A DNA stretch of 34,587 nt. Source: Pseudomonas lini. Lineage in GTDB: Bacteria; Pseudomonadota; Gammaproteobacteria; Pseudomonadales; Pseudomonadaceae. The stretch covers positions 1 to 34,587 of the forward strand of contig NZ_JAUSSR010000027.1 in the NCBI RefSeq assembly GCF_030812475.1. Reading direction: 5' to 3'. Below the pieces are notes generated by a model. It saw only the letters and a program-made list of their open reading frames with translations, had not been told where the DNA came from and ran no database searches. Positions 15,194-23,021 of this stretch are shown piece by piece (positions within the stretch are counted from its first letter, which is position 1; the number at the start of each line of letters is the position of its first letter). The translations under genes and the position numbers were made by a program.

Positions 15194-15898
15194 ATGAGTG
15201 AGCAACGTCTCGAAGTACTGGACTGGCTGAACCTGGAGCAGCAACTGGATCAGGATGGCTGCGCAATCATTCGATCGCTGTTGAGTCTTGAGATGTGCGA
15301 TGCAGTCAGCGCCCTGTACTCCCGTTCGGAACCGTTCCGCTCGCAAGTGATCATGGCTCGTCACGGTTTTGGCCGTGGCGAGTACAAGTACTTCAGGTAC
15401 CCCCTGCCCGACGTTGTAGCCCGCTTGCGCACTGCGCTTTACCCGCGCCTGGTGCCGATTGCCAATCGCTGGTACGAACGCATGGGCCTGCCGACCCGTT
15501 TCCCCGAGACGCACGAAGCTTTTCTCCAGCGCTGCCATGCCGCCGGTCAGGAACGCCCGACCCCGTTGTTGCTGCAATATGGGCCGCAGGATTACAACTG
15601 CTTGCATCAGGACCTGTACGGCGAACATGTGTTCCCGCTGCAAGTGGCGATTCTGCTGTCGGAGCCGGACAAAGATTTCATCGGCGGCGAGTTCGTGCTG
15701 ACCGAACAGCGGCCACGGATGCAATCGCGACCACAGGTTATCAACCTGAAGAAGGGCGACGGGCTGATCTTTGCGGTCAATCAACGGCCGGTCAAAGGCG
15801 TTCGTGGCTATTACCGCGTGACCCTGCGCCACGGCGTGAGTCGCCTGCACAGCGGAAAACGGCATACCCTTGGAATCATCTTTCACGATGCCTTATAA
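15194..15898 (+). CDS. 2OG-Fe(II) oxygenase linked to alkB
   Basis: This 234-residue cytosolic oxygenase resembles the family listed in Pfam as Oxygenase-NA and thought to act on damaged DNA. The iron site is visible as H138-Q-D140 in CLHQDLYG. A distal histidine lies in the C-terminal segment (His213, 219 or 224), with arginines nearby to hold 2-oxoglutarate. The start is uncertain: ATG 15194 is well spaced from GAGG, but ATGs at 15188 and 15140 are in frame. It is the first gene of a unit with alkB, four bases apart, behind an Ada-box promoter. It is therefore probably induced by alkylation damage; its substrate is not known from sequence. Confidence 0.85.
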   Translation: MSEQRLEVLDWLNLEQQLDQDGCAIIRSLLSLEMCDAVSALYSRSEPFRSQVIMARHGFGRGEYKYFRYPLPDVVARLRTALYPRLVPIANRWYERMGLPTRFPETHEAFLQRCHAAGQERPTPLLLQYGPQDYNCLHQDLYGEHVFPLQVAILLSEPDKDFIGGEFVLTEQRPRMQSRPQVINLKKGDGLIFAVNQRPVKGVRGYYRVTLRHGVSRLHSGKRHTLGIIFHDAL

Positions 15899-15902
15899 GC
15901 CC

Positions 15903-16568
15903 ATGTCTCCTGCCACCTTCGACCTGTTTGCCGACGCTGAACCCGAGCAGGAACGCCGACGCGAGCCAATCGGCGAACAGTCTTTCGTCCTGAGGGGCTT
16001 TGCCCTGCCCTGGCTGGACCGATTGCTGCCCGCTCTGGAAACAGTGCTGGCTGATGCGCCGTTACGGCAGATGGTCACGCCGGGCGGCTTCACCATGTCG
16101 GCGGCCATGAGCAGTTGCGGCACGTGGGGCTGGACCACCGATCGCAGCGGCTACCGCTACACTCGCCATGACCCGCAAACAGGCCGGCCCTGGCCAGCGA
16201 TGCCCGAGGTGTTTTTCGAACTGGCCCAAGCGGCGGCGCGGGAAGCAGGGTTTGCCGGTTTCGTGCCTGATGCCTGCCTGATCAACCGCTATGTCCCGGG
16301 GGCCAAAATGTCGTTGCACCAGGACAAGGACGAAGCCTGCCTGGCCGCGCCCATTGTCTCGGTATCACTGGGGTTGCCGGCGATGTTCCTGTTCGGCGGC
16401 TTCGAGCGCAGCGACAAAAGTCAGCGAGTGCCGTTGTTGCATGGGGACATCGTGGTCTGGGGCGGCGTCGATCGCCTGCGTTATCACGGCGTGTTGCCGA
16501 TCAAGGGCGGCCAGCACCCCCGCCTGGGTGAACAACGGATCAACTTCACTTTTCGCACTGCCAAATGA
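15903..16568 (+). CDS. alkB: AlkB, DNA oxidative demethylase
   Basis: The enzyme removes 1-methyladenine and 3-methylcytosine by iron- and 2-oxoglutarate-dependent oxidation. The 221-residue protein follows E. coli AlkB closely. It has an N-terminal TFDLFADAEP, the nucleotide-recognition lid RQMVTPGGFTMSAAMSSCG, WTTDRSGYRY, the iron ligands H139-x-D141 in SLHQDKDE, His195 in RYHGVLPI and the 2OG-binding arginines in RINFTFR. I chose ATG 15903, four bases after the oxygenase stop; an overlapping ATG at 15888 adds five residues. It has no promoter of its own that I can see, so it depends on the Ada-box promoter upstream. Confidence 0.96.
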   Translation: MSPATFDLFADAEPEQERRREPIGEQSFVLRGFALPWLDRLLPALETVLADAPLRQMVTPGGFTMSAAMSSCGTWGWTTDRSGYRYTRHDPQTGRPWPAMPEVFFELAQAAAREAGFAGFVPDACLINRYVPGAKMSLHQDKDEACLAAPIVSVSLGLPAMFLFGGFERSDKSQRVPLLHGDIVVWGGVDRLRYHGVLPIKGGQHPRLGEQRINFTFRTAK

Positions 16569-16574
16569 AGCGCT

Positions 16575-16626
16575 CGAATTCGACCGCAAGACCCGGAGTG
16601 CTACCGCCCCGACGGCTGGTTAATCT
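16575..16626 (+). promoter_or_regulatory. Ada-box promoter of ada
   Basis: GAATTCGACCGCAAG again gives AAT (16577-16579), N6, GCAA (16586-16589). CCGGAGTG follows, and a -10-like TAATCT begins at 16621, 21 bases after GAGTG ends, exactly as in the upstream copy. It lies directly after the alkB stop, so ada can be induced on its own. Confidence 0.75.
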
Positions 16627-16655
16627 GGCTCAAACGGAACAACGGATATGACGCC

Positions 16656-17720
16656 ATGACCAGTCACTCGCCAATCGTCGACACCGAGCATGACCCGCGC
16701 TGGGCCGCTGTCGTCGCGCGTGATCCTCGCGCCGACGGGCAGTTTGTCTATGCCGTGAAAACCACCGGCATCTACTGCCGTCCCAGCAGCCTGGCGCGCT
16801 TGCCGAAACCGCAGAATGTCGAGTTCTTCGACACTGCCGCGCAAGCCGAGGCGGCGGGTTATCGTCCCAGCAAACGGCTGGCCAGGGATCAAAGCGAGGT
16901 CGCCGCACAACATGCCCTGACCGTGGCGGCCGCTTGCCGCCAGATCGAAGCCGCCGAAGACCTGCCCGCACTGGGCGAACTGGCCCTGGCGGCGGGCCTG
17001 AGCAGCTTTCACTTCCACCGGGTGTTCAAGACCGTGACCGGGCTGACACCCAAGGGTTATGCCACGGCCCATCGTTCCCGCAAGGTCCGTGAGCGTTTGA
17101 CCGACGGCGGTTCGGTGACCGACGCGCTGTATGACGCCGGCTTCAACTCCAACAGCCGTTTTTATGAAGCGGCGGACCAGCTGCTGGGCATGACACCCGG
17201 CGATTACCGCGCAGCCGGTCAAAACAACGACATCCGGTTTGCCGTCGGCCAGTGCTCCCTGGGCGCGATCCTGGTGGCGCAAAGTGCACGCGGGGTGTGC
17301 GCGATACTGCTCGGCGACGATCCGCACCAACTGGTCTGTGACTTGCAGGACAAGTTCCGGCGGGCCAACCTGATCGGTGCCGATCACGTGTTCGAACAGC
17401 TGATTGCCAAGGTCGTCGGCTTCATCGAAGCCCCCGCCATCGGCCTGGACTTGCCACTGGATGTTCGCGGGACGGCGTTTCAGGAACGGGTCTGGCAAGC
17501 GCTGAGGGAAATTCCGGCCGGCAGCACCGCCAGCTACACCGATATCGCCCAGCGCATCGGCTCGCCGAAAGCCGTGCGAGCCGTGGCCCAGGCCTGTGGC
17601 GCGAACAGCCTGGCAGTGGCGATCCCGTGTCACCGCGTGGTGCGCAGCGATGGTAATTTGTCAGGATATCGCTGGGGGGTGGAGCGCAAACGACAGCTGC
17701 TGGAGCGTGAGGGCCTGTAG
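16656..17720 (+). CDS. ada: Ada, bifunctional methyltransferase-regulator with altered zinc site
   Basis: This 354-residue protein repairs alkylated DNA and activates the adaptive response. The N-terminal domain (1-80) keeps the phosphotriester methyl acceptor Cys41 in GIYCRPS. The other zinc ligands of E. coli Ada (Cys42, Cys69, Cys72) are Ser45, Ser72 and Leu75 here; I checked the codons. An AraC-type domain follows (about 85-185, with LAAGLSSFHFHRVFKTVTG and ALYDAGFNSNSRFYEA). The O6-methylguanine methyltransferase domain (about 190-350) has the acceptor Cys325 in IPCHRVV and the family SGYRWG near the end. A REP pair overlaps the stop codon. Repair of O6-methylguanine should be intact; how the N-domain senses phosphotriesters without a normal zinc site is open. 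Confidence 0.93.
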   Translation: MTSHSPIVDTEHDPRWAAVVARDPRADGQFVYAVKTTGIYCRPSSLARLPKPQNVEFFDTAAQAEAAGYRPSKRLARDQSEVAAQHALTVAAACRQIEAAEDLPALGELALAAGLSSFHFHRVFKTVTGLTPKGYATAHRSRKVRERLTDGGSVTDALYDAGFNSNSRFYEAADQLLGMTPGDYRAAGQNNDIRFAVGQCSLGAILVAQSARGVCAILLGDDPHQLVCDLQDKFRRANLIGADHVFEQLIAKVVGFIEAPAIGLDLPLDVRGTAFQERVWQALREIPAGSTASYTDIAQRIGSPKAVRAVAQACGANSLAVAIPCHRVVRSDGNLSGYRWGVERKRQLLEREGL

Positions 17721-17822
17721 GAACCGGCTTGCTGGCGAAAGCGGTCTGATAGTCAACATTGATGTTGGCTGACACGCCGCCGTCGCTGCGGTGCGGCGTT
17801 CCGACAAGCCAGCTCCTACAGG
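17714..17822. repeat. REP pair overlapping the ada stop codon
   Basis: CCTGTAGGAACCGGCTTGC begins inside the last ada codons, and its TAG is the ada stop. The partner CAAGCCAGCTCCTACAGGG ends at 17822. Confidence 0.8.
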
Positions 17823-17856
17823 GTTTTGTGGGGGCACACTGTTCGTGTACACCTCC

Positions 17857-18840
17857 TCAACGATTCACATCCACCACCACCCGCCCCCGCAACTGCCCGG
17901 CCAGCAAGCGCGGGGCCGCGTCGATCGCTTCACTCAAGCCGATCTCATGGCTGATCAGCGGCAGCAAAGCAAAGTCCAGGTCCTTGGCCAGCCGGTTCCA
18001 GGCCAGGATCCGTTTGGCTTTAGGCTGGGTCACACTATTGATCCCCGCCAAGGTCACCCCACGCAAAATGAACGGCGCGACAGAAGCCGGAAAATCCATG
18101 CCTTGCGCCAGACCACAGGCAGCCACGGTGCCATTGGATTGAGTACTCGCGCAGGCATTGGCCAGCGTGTGACTGCCCACCGAATCGATGACCGCCGCCC
18201 AACGCTCCTTGCCCAAAGGTTTGCCCGGCTCGGACAGCGTCGCCCGGTCAATGATTTCGCTGGCCCCCAGCTGCTTGAGATAATCATGCTCGGCGGTGCG
18301 CCCCGTGGAGGCGACCACTCGATAACCGAGCCTGCTCAACAGCGCAATGGCAAAACTGCCGACGCCCCCGTTCGCCCCGGTGACCAGCACCTCGCCCTGC
18401 TCCGGCGTCACGCCGTTATGTTCCAGCGCCAGAATGCTCAGCATTGCCGTGTAACCCGCGGTGCCAATCGCCATCGCCTGGGCGGCAGTGAACTCCCGGG
18501 GCAGCGGAATCAGCCAGTCGCCCTTCAGGCGCGCCTTCTGCGCCAGTCCGCCCCAATGCCCTTCACCCACGCCCCAGCCATTGAGCAGGACCTGATCACC
18601 GACCTTGTAGTCCGGGTGCTCGCTGGATTCGACAGTCCCCGCCAGATCGATCCCCGGCACCATCGGAAATTTTCGCACCACCGGGCTGCTGCCGGTGATC
18701 GCCAGGCCATCCTTGAAGTTCAAGGTGCTGTACGTCACCCGCACCGTCACATCGCCTTCGGGCAGTTGATCCTCTTCAATTTCTTGCAGTGTGGCCCGAT
18801 AGCCGCTGTCGTCCTTGTCGATCAAAATGCCTTGGAACAT
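17857..18840 (-). CDS. acuI: Acrylyl-CoA reductase-type zinc-free medium-chain dehydrogenase
   Basis: This 327-residue NADPH-dependent MDR-family oxidoreductase of the AcuI/YhdH group reduces acryloyl-CoA to propionyl-CoA. Visible features are the N-terminal MFQGILIDKDDSGYRATLQE, the substrate-domain motifs TYSTLNFKDGLA and VPGIDLAGTVESS, and the nucleotide loop VTGANGGVGSFAIALLSRLG. The C-terminus has LRGRVVVDVN, the usual AcuI ending. Cysteine zinc ligands are absent, as expected. The gene is convergent with ada, with a REP pair between them. The 264-bp upstream gap to the next divergent gene holds no other gene. Confidence 0.9.
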   Translation of the reverse strand: MFQGILIDKDDSGYRATLQEIEEDQLPEGDVTVRVTYSTLNFKDGLAITGSSPVVRKFPMVPGIDLAGTVESSEHPDYKVGDQVLLNGWGVGEGHWGGLAQKARLKGDWLIPLPREFTAAQAMAIGTAGYTAMLSILALEHNGVTPEQGEVLVTGANGGVGSFAIALLSRLGYRVVASTGRTAEHDYLKQLGASEIIDRATLSEPGKPLGKERWAAVIDSVGSHTLANACASTQSNGTVAACGLAQGMDFPASVAPFILRGVTLAGINSVTQPKAKRILAWNRLAKDLDFALLPLISHEIGLSEAIDAAPRLLAGQLRGRVVVDVNR

Positions 18841-19104
18841 GGTTGTCTCCTCATGGGATCAATCAGTTGTCGTGCCGTTGAAATACCACAAAGCATGCTG
18901 ACGCCGTACTCGACTTTAAGCCAGACCGGGCGTAGCCGATAGCGGTCGGCATCTTGCTGCCGGCAGGGCAAAAGACCTCAATGCTTCACTGCGGCACCGG
19001 GCACGTGCGCCCGATCAGAAATCTGGACTGGTCGTGCCCCGGTCATTGCTGATACAAAACGTTTCGACCGCCCCTGCCCTGTATTTACGTCGGAGAATCC
19101 TGCA

Positions 19105-20169
19105 ATGAGCCAATGGCCAGATACCCGCATTCTAGATCTGCTCGGGATCGAACTGCCGATCATCCAGGCACCCATGGCCGGCGCCACGACCTCGGCCATG
19201 GTGATCGCGGCGAGCAACGCCGGCGGCCTGGGCTCGATGCCCGCCGCCATGCTCAGTGTCGAGCAGTTGCGCGAAGAGCTGCAGTCCATTCGCCAGCAAA
19301 CCCGGCGACCGATCAACGTCAATTTCTTCTGTCATCAGCCCCCGGCAGCCGATGAGCAACGCGCCCGGGACTGGAAAAATCTGCTCGCGCCCTACTACCA
19401 CGAACTGGGCGTCGACTTCGACGCGCCGACACCGGTGTCCAACCGCGCGCCGTTCGATAACGCGGCCTGCGAAGTGATCGAAGCGCTGCGTCCCGAAGTC
19501 GTGAGTTTTCACTTCGGCCTGCCGGAAAAATCCTTGCTGGATCGGGTGAAAGCTACCGGAGCCAAAGTGCTGTCTTCGGCCACCACTGTCGAAGAAGCCC
19601 TGTGGCTTGAGCAGCAGGGTTGCGATGCGATCATCGCCATGGGTTATGAAGCGGGCGGTCATCGCGGGATGTTCTTCAGCGACGACCTGAGCAGCCAGAT
19701 CGGCCTCTTCGCCCTGGTGCCGCAGATCGTCGACGCGGTGAAAGTGCCGGTCATCGCCGCTGGCGGCATTACCGATGCACGAGGCGTCGCGGCGGCGTTT
19801 GTGCTCGGAGCGTCGGCGGTGCAAGTGGGCACCGCGTATCTGTTCACGCCAGAGGCCAAGGTCAGTGCCTCTCACCACCAGGCCCTGCGCACGGCCAAGG
19901 CGAGCGAGACCGCCGTGACCAATATTTTCACCGGCCGTCCGGCACGGGGCATCCTGAATAGGGTCATGCGCGAACTCGGACCGATGAGCGATAAAGCACC
20001 GGCGTTCCCGCTGGCGGGTGGAGCGCTGATGCCGTTGCGGGCCAAGGGCGAAGCGGACTTCAGCAACCTGTGGGCCGGGCAGGCCTTTACCCTGGGAGTT
20101 GAACTGACCACGGCGCAGCTGACCCGCAAGCTGGCGGATGAAGGATTGGCAAGATTGATTAACCGCTAA
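19105..20169 (+). CDS. Nitronate monooxygenase-like flavin oxidoreductase
   Basis: This 354-residue FMN-dependent TIM-barrel enzyme belongs to the 2-nitropropane dioxygenase group. It has the N-terminal ELPIIQAPMAGATTSAMVIA, then SNAGGLGSMPAAMLS, the histidine motif GYEAGGHRGMFF that marks class I nitronate monooxygenases, and the phosphate-binding VIAAGGITDARGVAAAF and GASAVQVGTAYL. The probable role is oxidation of toxic alkyl nitronates such as propionate-3-nitronate (known for the class; substrate inferred). It is followed by a single REP unit and then the mod operon. Confidence 0.88.
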   Translation: MSQWPDTRILDLLGIELPIIQAPMAGATTSAMVIAASNAGGLGSMPAAMLSVEQLREELQSIRQQTRRPINVNFFCHQPPAADEQRARDWKNLLAPYYHELGVDFDAPTPVSNRAPFDNAACEVIEALRPEVVSFHFGLPEKSLLDRVKATGAKVLSSATTVEEALWLEQQGCDAIIAMGYEAGGHRGMFFSDDLSSQIGLFALVPQIVDAVKVPVIAAGGITDARGVAAAFVLGASAVQVGTAYLFTPEAKVSASHHQALRTAKASETAVTNIFTGRPARGILNRVMRELGPMSDKAPAFPLAGGALMPLRAKGEADFSNLWAGQAFTLGVELTTAQLTRKLADEGLARLINR

Positions 20170-20233
20170 AAACCCGCCATCGATTTTCCGACACGAACAC
20201 CTGCAGGTCGAAAAGTCGAGGTCAACGCCAAAC

Positions 20234-20262
20234 CCTGTAGGAGCCGGCTTGCCGGCGAAGGC
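20234..20262. repeat. Single REP unit
   Basis: CCTGTAGGAGCCGGCTTGCC followed by GGCGAAGGC; no inverted partner is visible nearby. Confidence 0.65.
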
Positions 20263-20340
20263 GTCCTCGAGGGCGCTGCAAGGCTTGAAGTTGCTCTCCG
20301 CTGACGCGCCATCCCCTGGACGTTCCGTTTGCAGGCAATT

Positions 20341-20364
20341 CGCTATATATTCTTTTATATAACG
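20341..20364 (+). promoter_or_regulatory. ModE-type operator upstream of modA
   Basis: CGCTATATA (20341-20349), six bases, then TATATAACG (20356-20364). This matches the known ModE palindrome of the CGnTATATA-N6-TATATAnCG type. It lies 39 bases ahead of modA, so molybdate-bound ModE should repress the transporter. No modE gene is in the window. Confidence 0.85.
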
Positions 20365-20402
20365 ATTACCCTCGCCGCACTCGCCAACCACGGAGCCGTT
20401 TC

Positions 20403-21170
20403 ATGACCCTGCGTGCCTCACGTTTTGCCCCCACCGGCCTCGCAAGCCTGATCGCCGCCTTCGCCTTCGGCGCTGCCCAGGCGGACGAAGTCCAGGTCGC
20501 CGTCGCGGCCAATTTCACGGCACCGATCCAGGCCATCGCGGCTGATTTCGAGAAAGACACCGGGCATAAGCTGGTCATCTCTTTCGGCGCAACCGGCCAG
20601 TTCTACACCCAGATTAAAAACGGCGCGCCGTTCGAAGTGTTCCTTTCGGCGGACGACACCACCCCGAAAAAACTCGAAACCGAAGGCGACATCGTCAAGG
20701 GCTCGCGCTTCACCTACGCAATCGGCACCCTGGCACTGTGGTCGGCCAAGGAAGGCTACGTCGACGCCAAGGGCAAGGTGCTCAGCGATAACCAGTATCA
20801 GCATCTGTCCATCGCCAACCCGAAAACCGCACCTTACGGCCTGGCCGCGACCCAAGTGCTGGCCAGGCTCGGCCTGACCGACAAGGTCAAAGCGAAAATC
20901 GTCGAAGGCCAGAACATCACGCAGGCCTATCAGTTCGTTTCCACCGGCAACGCTGAACTGGGCTTCGTGGCGTTGTCACAAATCTACAAGGACGGCAAAG
21001 TGACCGGCGGTTCGGCCTGGATCGTTCCAGCCGACATGCACCACCCGATACGGCAAGACGCGGTGATCCTCAACAAAGGCAAGGACAACCCGGCTGCCAA
21101 GGCGCTGGTGGACTACCTCAAAGGGCCGAAAGCCGCCGCTGTCATCAAGTCCTACGGTTACCAACTCTAA
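20403..21170 (+). CDS. modA: Molybdate ABC transporter, periplasmic binding protein
   Basis: This 255-residue periplasmic protein captures molybdate. The signal peptide ends at AFAFGAAQA, with cleavage before DEVQVAVAANF. Family features include VAVAANFTAPIQAIAADFE, then SFGATGQFYTQIKNGAPFEV, the ligand-site region LSADDTTPKKLE, and the C-terminal LKGPKAAAVIKSYGYQL. It is the first gene of modABC behind the ModE-type site. Its stop codon touches the modB start codon with no gap. Confidence 0.96.
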   Translation: MTLRASRFAPTGLASLIAAFAFGAAQADEVQVAVAANFTAPIQAIAADFEKDTGHKLVISFGATGQFYTQIKNGAPFEVFLSADDTTPKKLETEGDIVKGSRFTYAIGTLALWSAKEGYVDAKGKVLSDNQYQHLSIANPKTAPYGLAATQVLARLGLTDKVKAKIVEGQNITQAYQFVSTGNAELGFVALSQIYKDGKVTGGSAWIVPADMHHPIRQDAVILNKGKDNPAAKALVDYLKGPKAAAVIKSYGYQL

Positions 21171-21851
21171 ATGACTCTATCGAGTGCCGACTTTTCCGCG
21201 ATCTGGCTGACCCTGAAACTGGCGTCATTGACCACGGTCATCCTGCTGATCATCGGCACGCCGATTGCGTTATGGCTGTCGCGCACCCAATCCTGGCTGC
21301 GCGGCCCGGTCGGGGCGATCGTCGCCCTGCCCCTGGTGCTGCCACCGACGGTGATTGGCTTCTACCTGCTGCTGGCGCTGGGCCCAAACGGATACATCGG
21401 TCAACTCACCCAATCCCTGGGGCTGGGCACGCTCACTTTCAGCTTTGCAGGTTTGGTGATCGGCTCGGTGCTGTACTCGATGCCCTTCGTGGTCCAGCCG
21501 CTGCAAAACGCGTTTTCTGCCATCGGCACCCGCCCCCTGGAAGTGGCCGCAACCTTGCGCGCCAATCCTTGGGATACTTTTTTCAGCGTGATACTGCCCC
21601 TGGCCCGGCCGGGTTTCATCACCGCGGCCATCCTCGGTTTCGCCCACACCGTCGGTGAGTTCGGCGTGGTGTTGATGATCGGTGGCAACATTCCCGACAA
21701 GACCCGGGTAGTCTCGGTGCAGATCTACGACCATGTCGAGGCCATGGAATACGCCCAGGCCCATTGGCTGGCGGGGGCGATGCTGGTGTTCTCGTTTGCC
21801 GTGTTGCTGGCGCTCTACTCCAGCCGAAAAACCAAAACGGGCTGGGGCTGA
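21171..21851 (+). CDS. modB: Molybdate ABC transporter permease
   Basis: This 226-residue inner-membrane protein has five hydrophobic segments, starting with LTLKLASLTTVILLIIGTPI. The EAA loop that contacts ModC reads EVAATLRANPWDTFFSVILP with LARPG after it. It starts directly at the modA stop without its own ribosome site, so translation is probably coupled. Length and order fit the standard modABC arrangement. Confidence 0.95.
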   Translation: MTLSSADFSAIWLTLKLASLTTVILLIIGTPIALWLSRTQSWLRGPVGAIVALPLVLPPTVIGFYLLLALGPNGYIGQLTQSLGLGTLTFSFAGLVIGSVLYSMPFVVQPLQNAFSAIGTRPLEVAATLRANPWDTFFSVILPLARPGFITAAILGFAHTVGEFGVVLMIGGNIPDKTRVVSVQIYDHVEAMEYAQAHWLAGAMLVFSFAVLLALYSSRKTKTGWG

Positions 21852-21854
21852 TCG

Positions 21855-22934
21855 ATGATTTATACGCGCTTGAAACTGAAGTATTCGGGGTTCGCCCTGG
21901 ATGTCGATCTGCAACTGCCCGGTCGTGGCGTCACCGCGCTTTACGGTCATTCCGGTTCGGGCAAGACCACTTGCCTGCGCTGCATTGCCGGCCTGGAACG
22001 GGCCGAGCAGGGATTTGTCCAGGTCAACGATGAAATCTGGCAAGACAGCGACCAGCAGATTTTCGTCCCGCCACACAAGCGCGCATTGGGTTATGTGTTT
22101 CAGGAAGCCAGCCTGTTTCCCCATCTGTCGGTGCTCGCCAACCTGGAATTCGGCCTCAAGCGCATCCCGAAACAGCAACGCCGGGTCGATATGACCCACG
22201 CCACCGAACTGCTCGGAATCGGTCACCTGCTGGACCGTCTTCCGCACAACCTGTCGGGCGGGGAACGGCAACGGATCGGCATCGCCCGCGCCCTCCTCAC
22301 CAGTCCGAATCTGCTGCTGATGGACGAACCGCTGGCAGCGCTGGACAGCCAGCGCAAGGGCGAAATCCTGCCCTACCTGCAACGGCTGCACGATGAACTG
22401 GACATCCCGGTGTTGTACGTCAGCCACTCCCAGGACGAAGTCGCGCGGCTGGCCGACCACATCGTCCTGCTCGGCAACGGCAAGGCACTGGCCAGCGGGC
22501 CGATCGGCGAAACCCTGGCCCGGCTCGATCTGCCCCTGGCGCTGGGCGATGACGCGGGCGTAGTGATCGAGGGGCAGGTCAGTGCCTATGACCCCGACTA
22601 TCAACTGTTGACCCTGCAGTTGCCAGGCACGGCCCTGAACATTCGCGTGACGCATACGCCGATGGACGCCGGCCAGGCACTGCGCTGCAAGGTTCAGGCA
22701 CGGGATGTCAGTCTGAGCCTGCACGGCGTAGAGCAAAGCAGCATCCTCAATCGGCTGCCGGTCACCGTGATCAGCGAGATGGGCGCCGACAATGCCGCTC
22801 ATGTGTTGATCCGCCTGGACGCCGCCGGCACGCCGCTGCTGGCGCGAATCACCCGCTACTCCAGGGACCAGTTGAGCGTGCACCCCGGCCAGCAACTCTG
22901 GGCCCAGATCAAGGCGGTGGCCGTACTGGCATAA
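21855..22934 (+). CDS. modC: Molybdate ABC transporter ATPase with MOP domain
   Basis: This 359-residue ATPase drives molybdate import. It shows Walker A GHSGSGKTTCLR (about 34-45), Q-loop YVFQEASLFPH, the ABC signature NLSGGERQRIGIARAL, Walker B LLLMDEPLAALD and the H-loop YVSHSQDEVARLAD. Residues from about 290 form the molybdate-binding MOP domain (SSILNRLPVTVISEMG). It starts three bases after the modB stop. Confidence 0.96.
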   Translation: MIYTRLKLKYSGFALDVDLQLPGRGVTALYGHSGSGKTTCLRCIAGLERAEQGFVQVNDEIWQDSDQQIFVPPHKRALGYVFQEASLFPHLSVLANLEFGLKRIPKQQRRVDMTHATELLGIGHLLDRLPHNLSGGERQRIGIARALLTSPNLLLMDEPLAALDSQRKGEILPYLQRLHDELDIPVLYVSHSQDEVARLADHIVLLGNGKALASGPIGETLARLDLPLALGDDAGVVIEGQVSAYDPDYQLLTLQLPGTALNIRVTHTPMDAGQALRCKVQARDVSLSLHGVEQSSILNRLPVTVISEMGADNAAHVLIRLDAAGTPLLARITRYSRDQLSVHPGQQLWAQIKAVAVLA

Positions 22935-23021
22935 CCTGTCTGGAAAAACTGGCTGGCACCACCGCAACGGCATGCGGTCAATGGCAATAACGGCCCCTGA
23001 TTCGTTGCAAGGACTACCGCC

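Noticed and set aside
19132..20391. 419-codon open frame opposite the nitronate monooxygenase-like gene
   Set aside because: Antisense, begins inside the mod promoter region, and has no recognisable domain.
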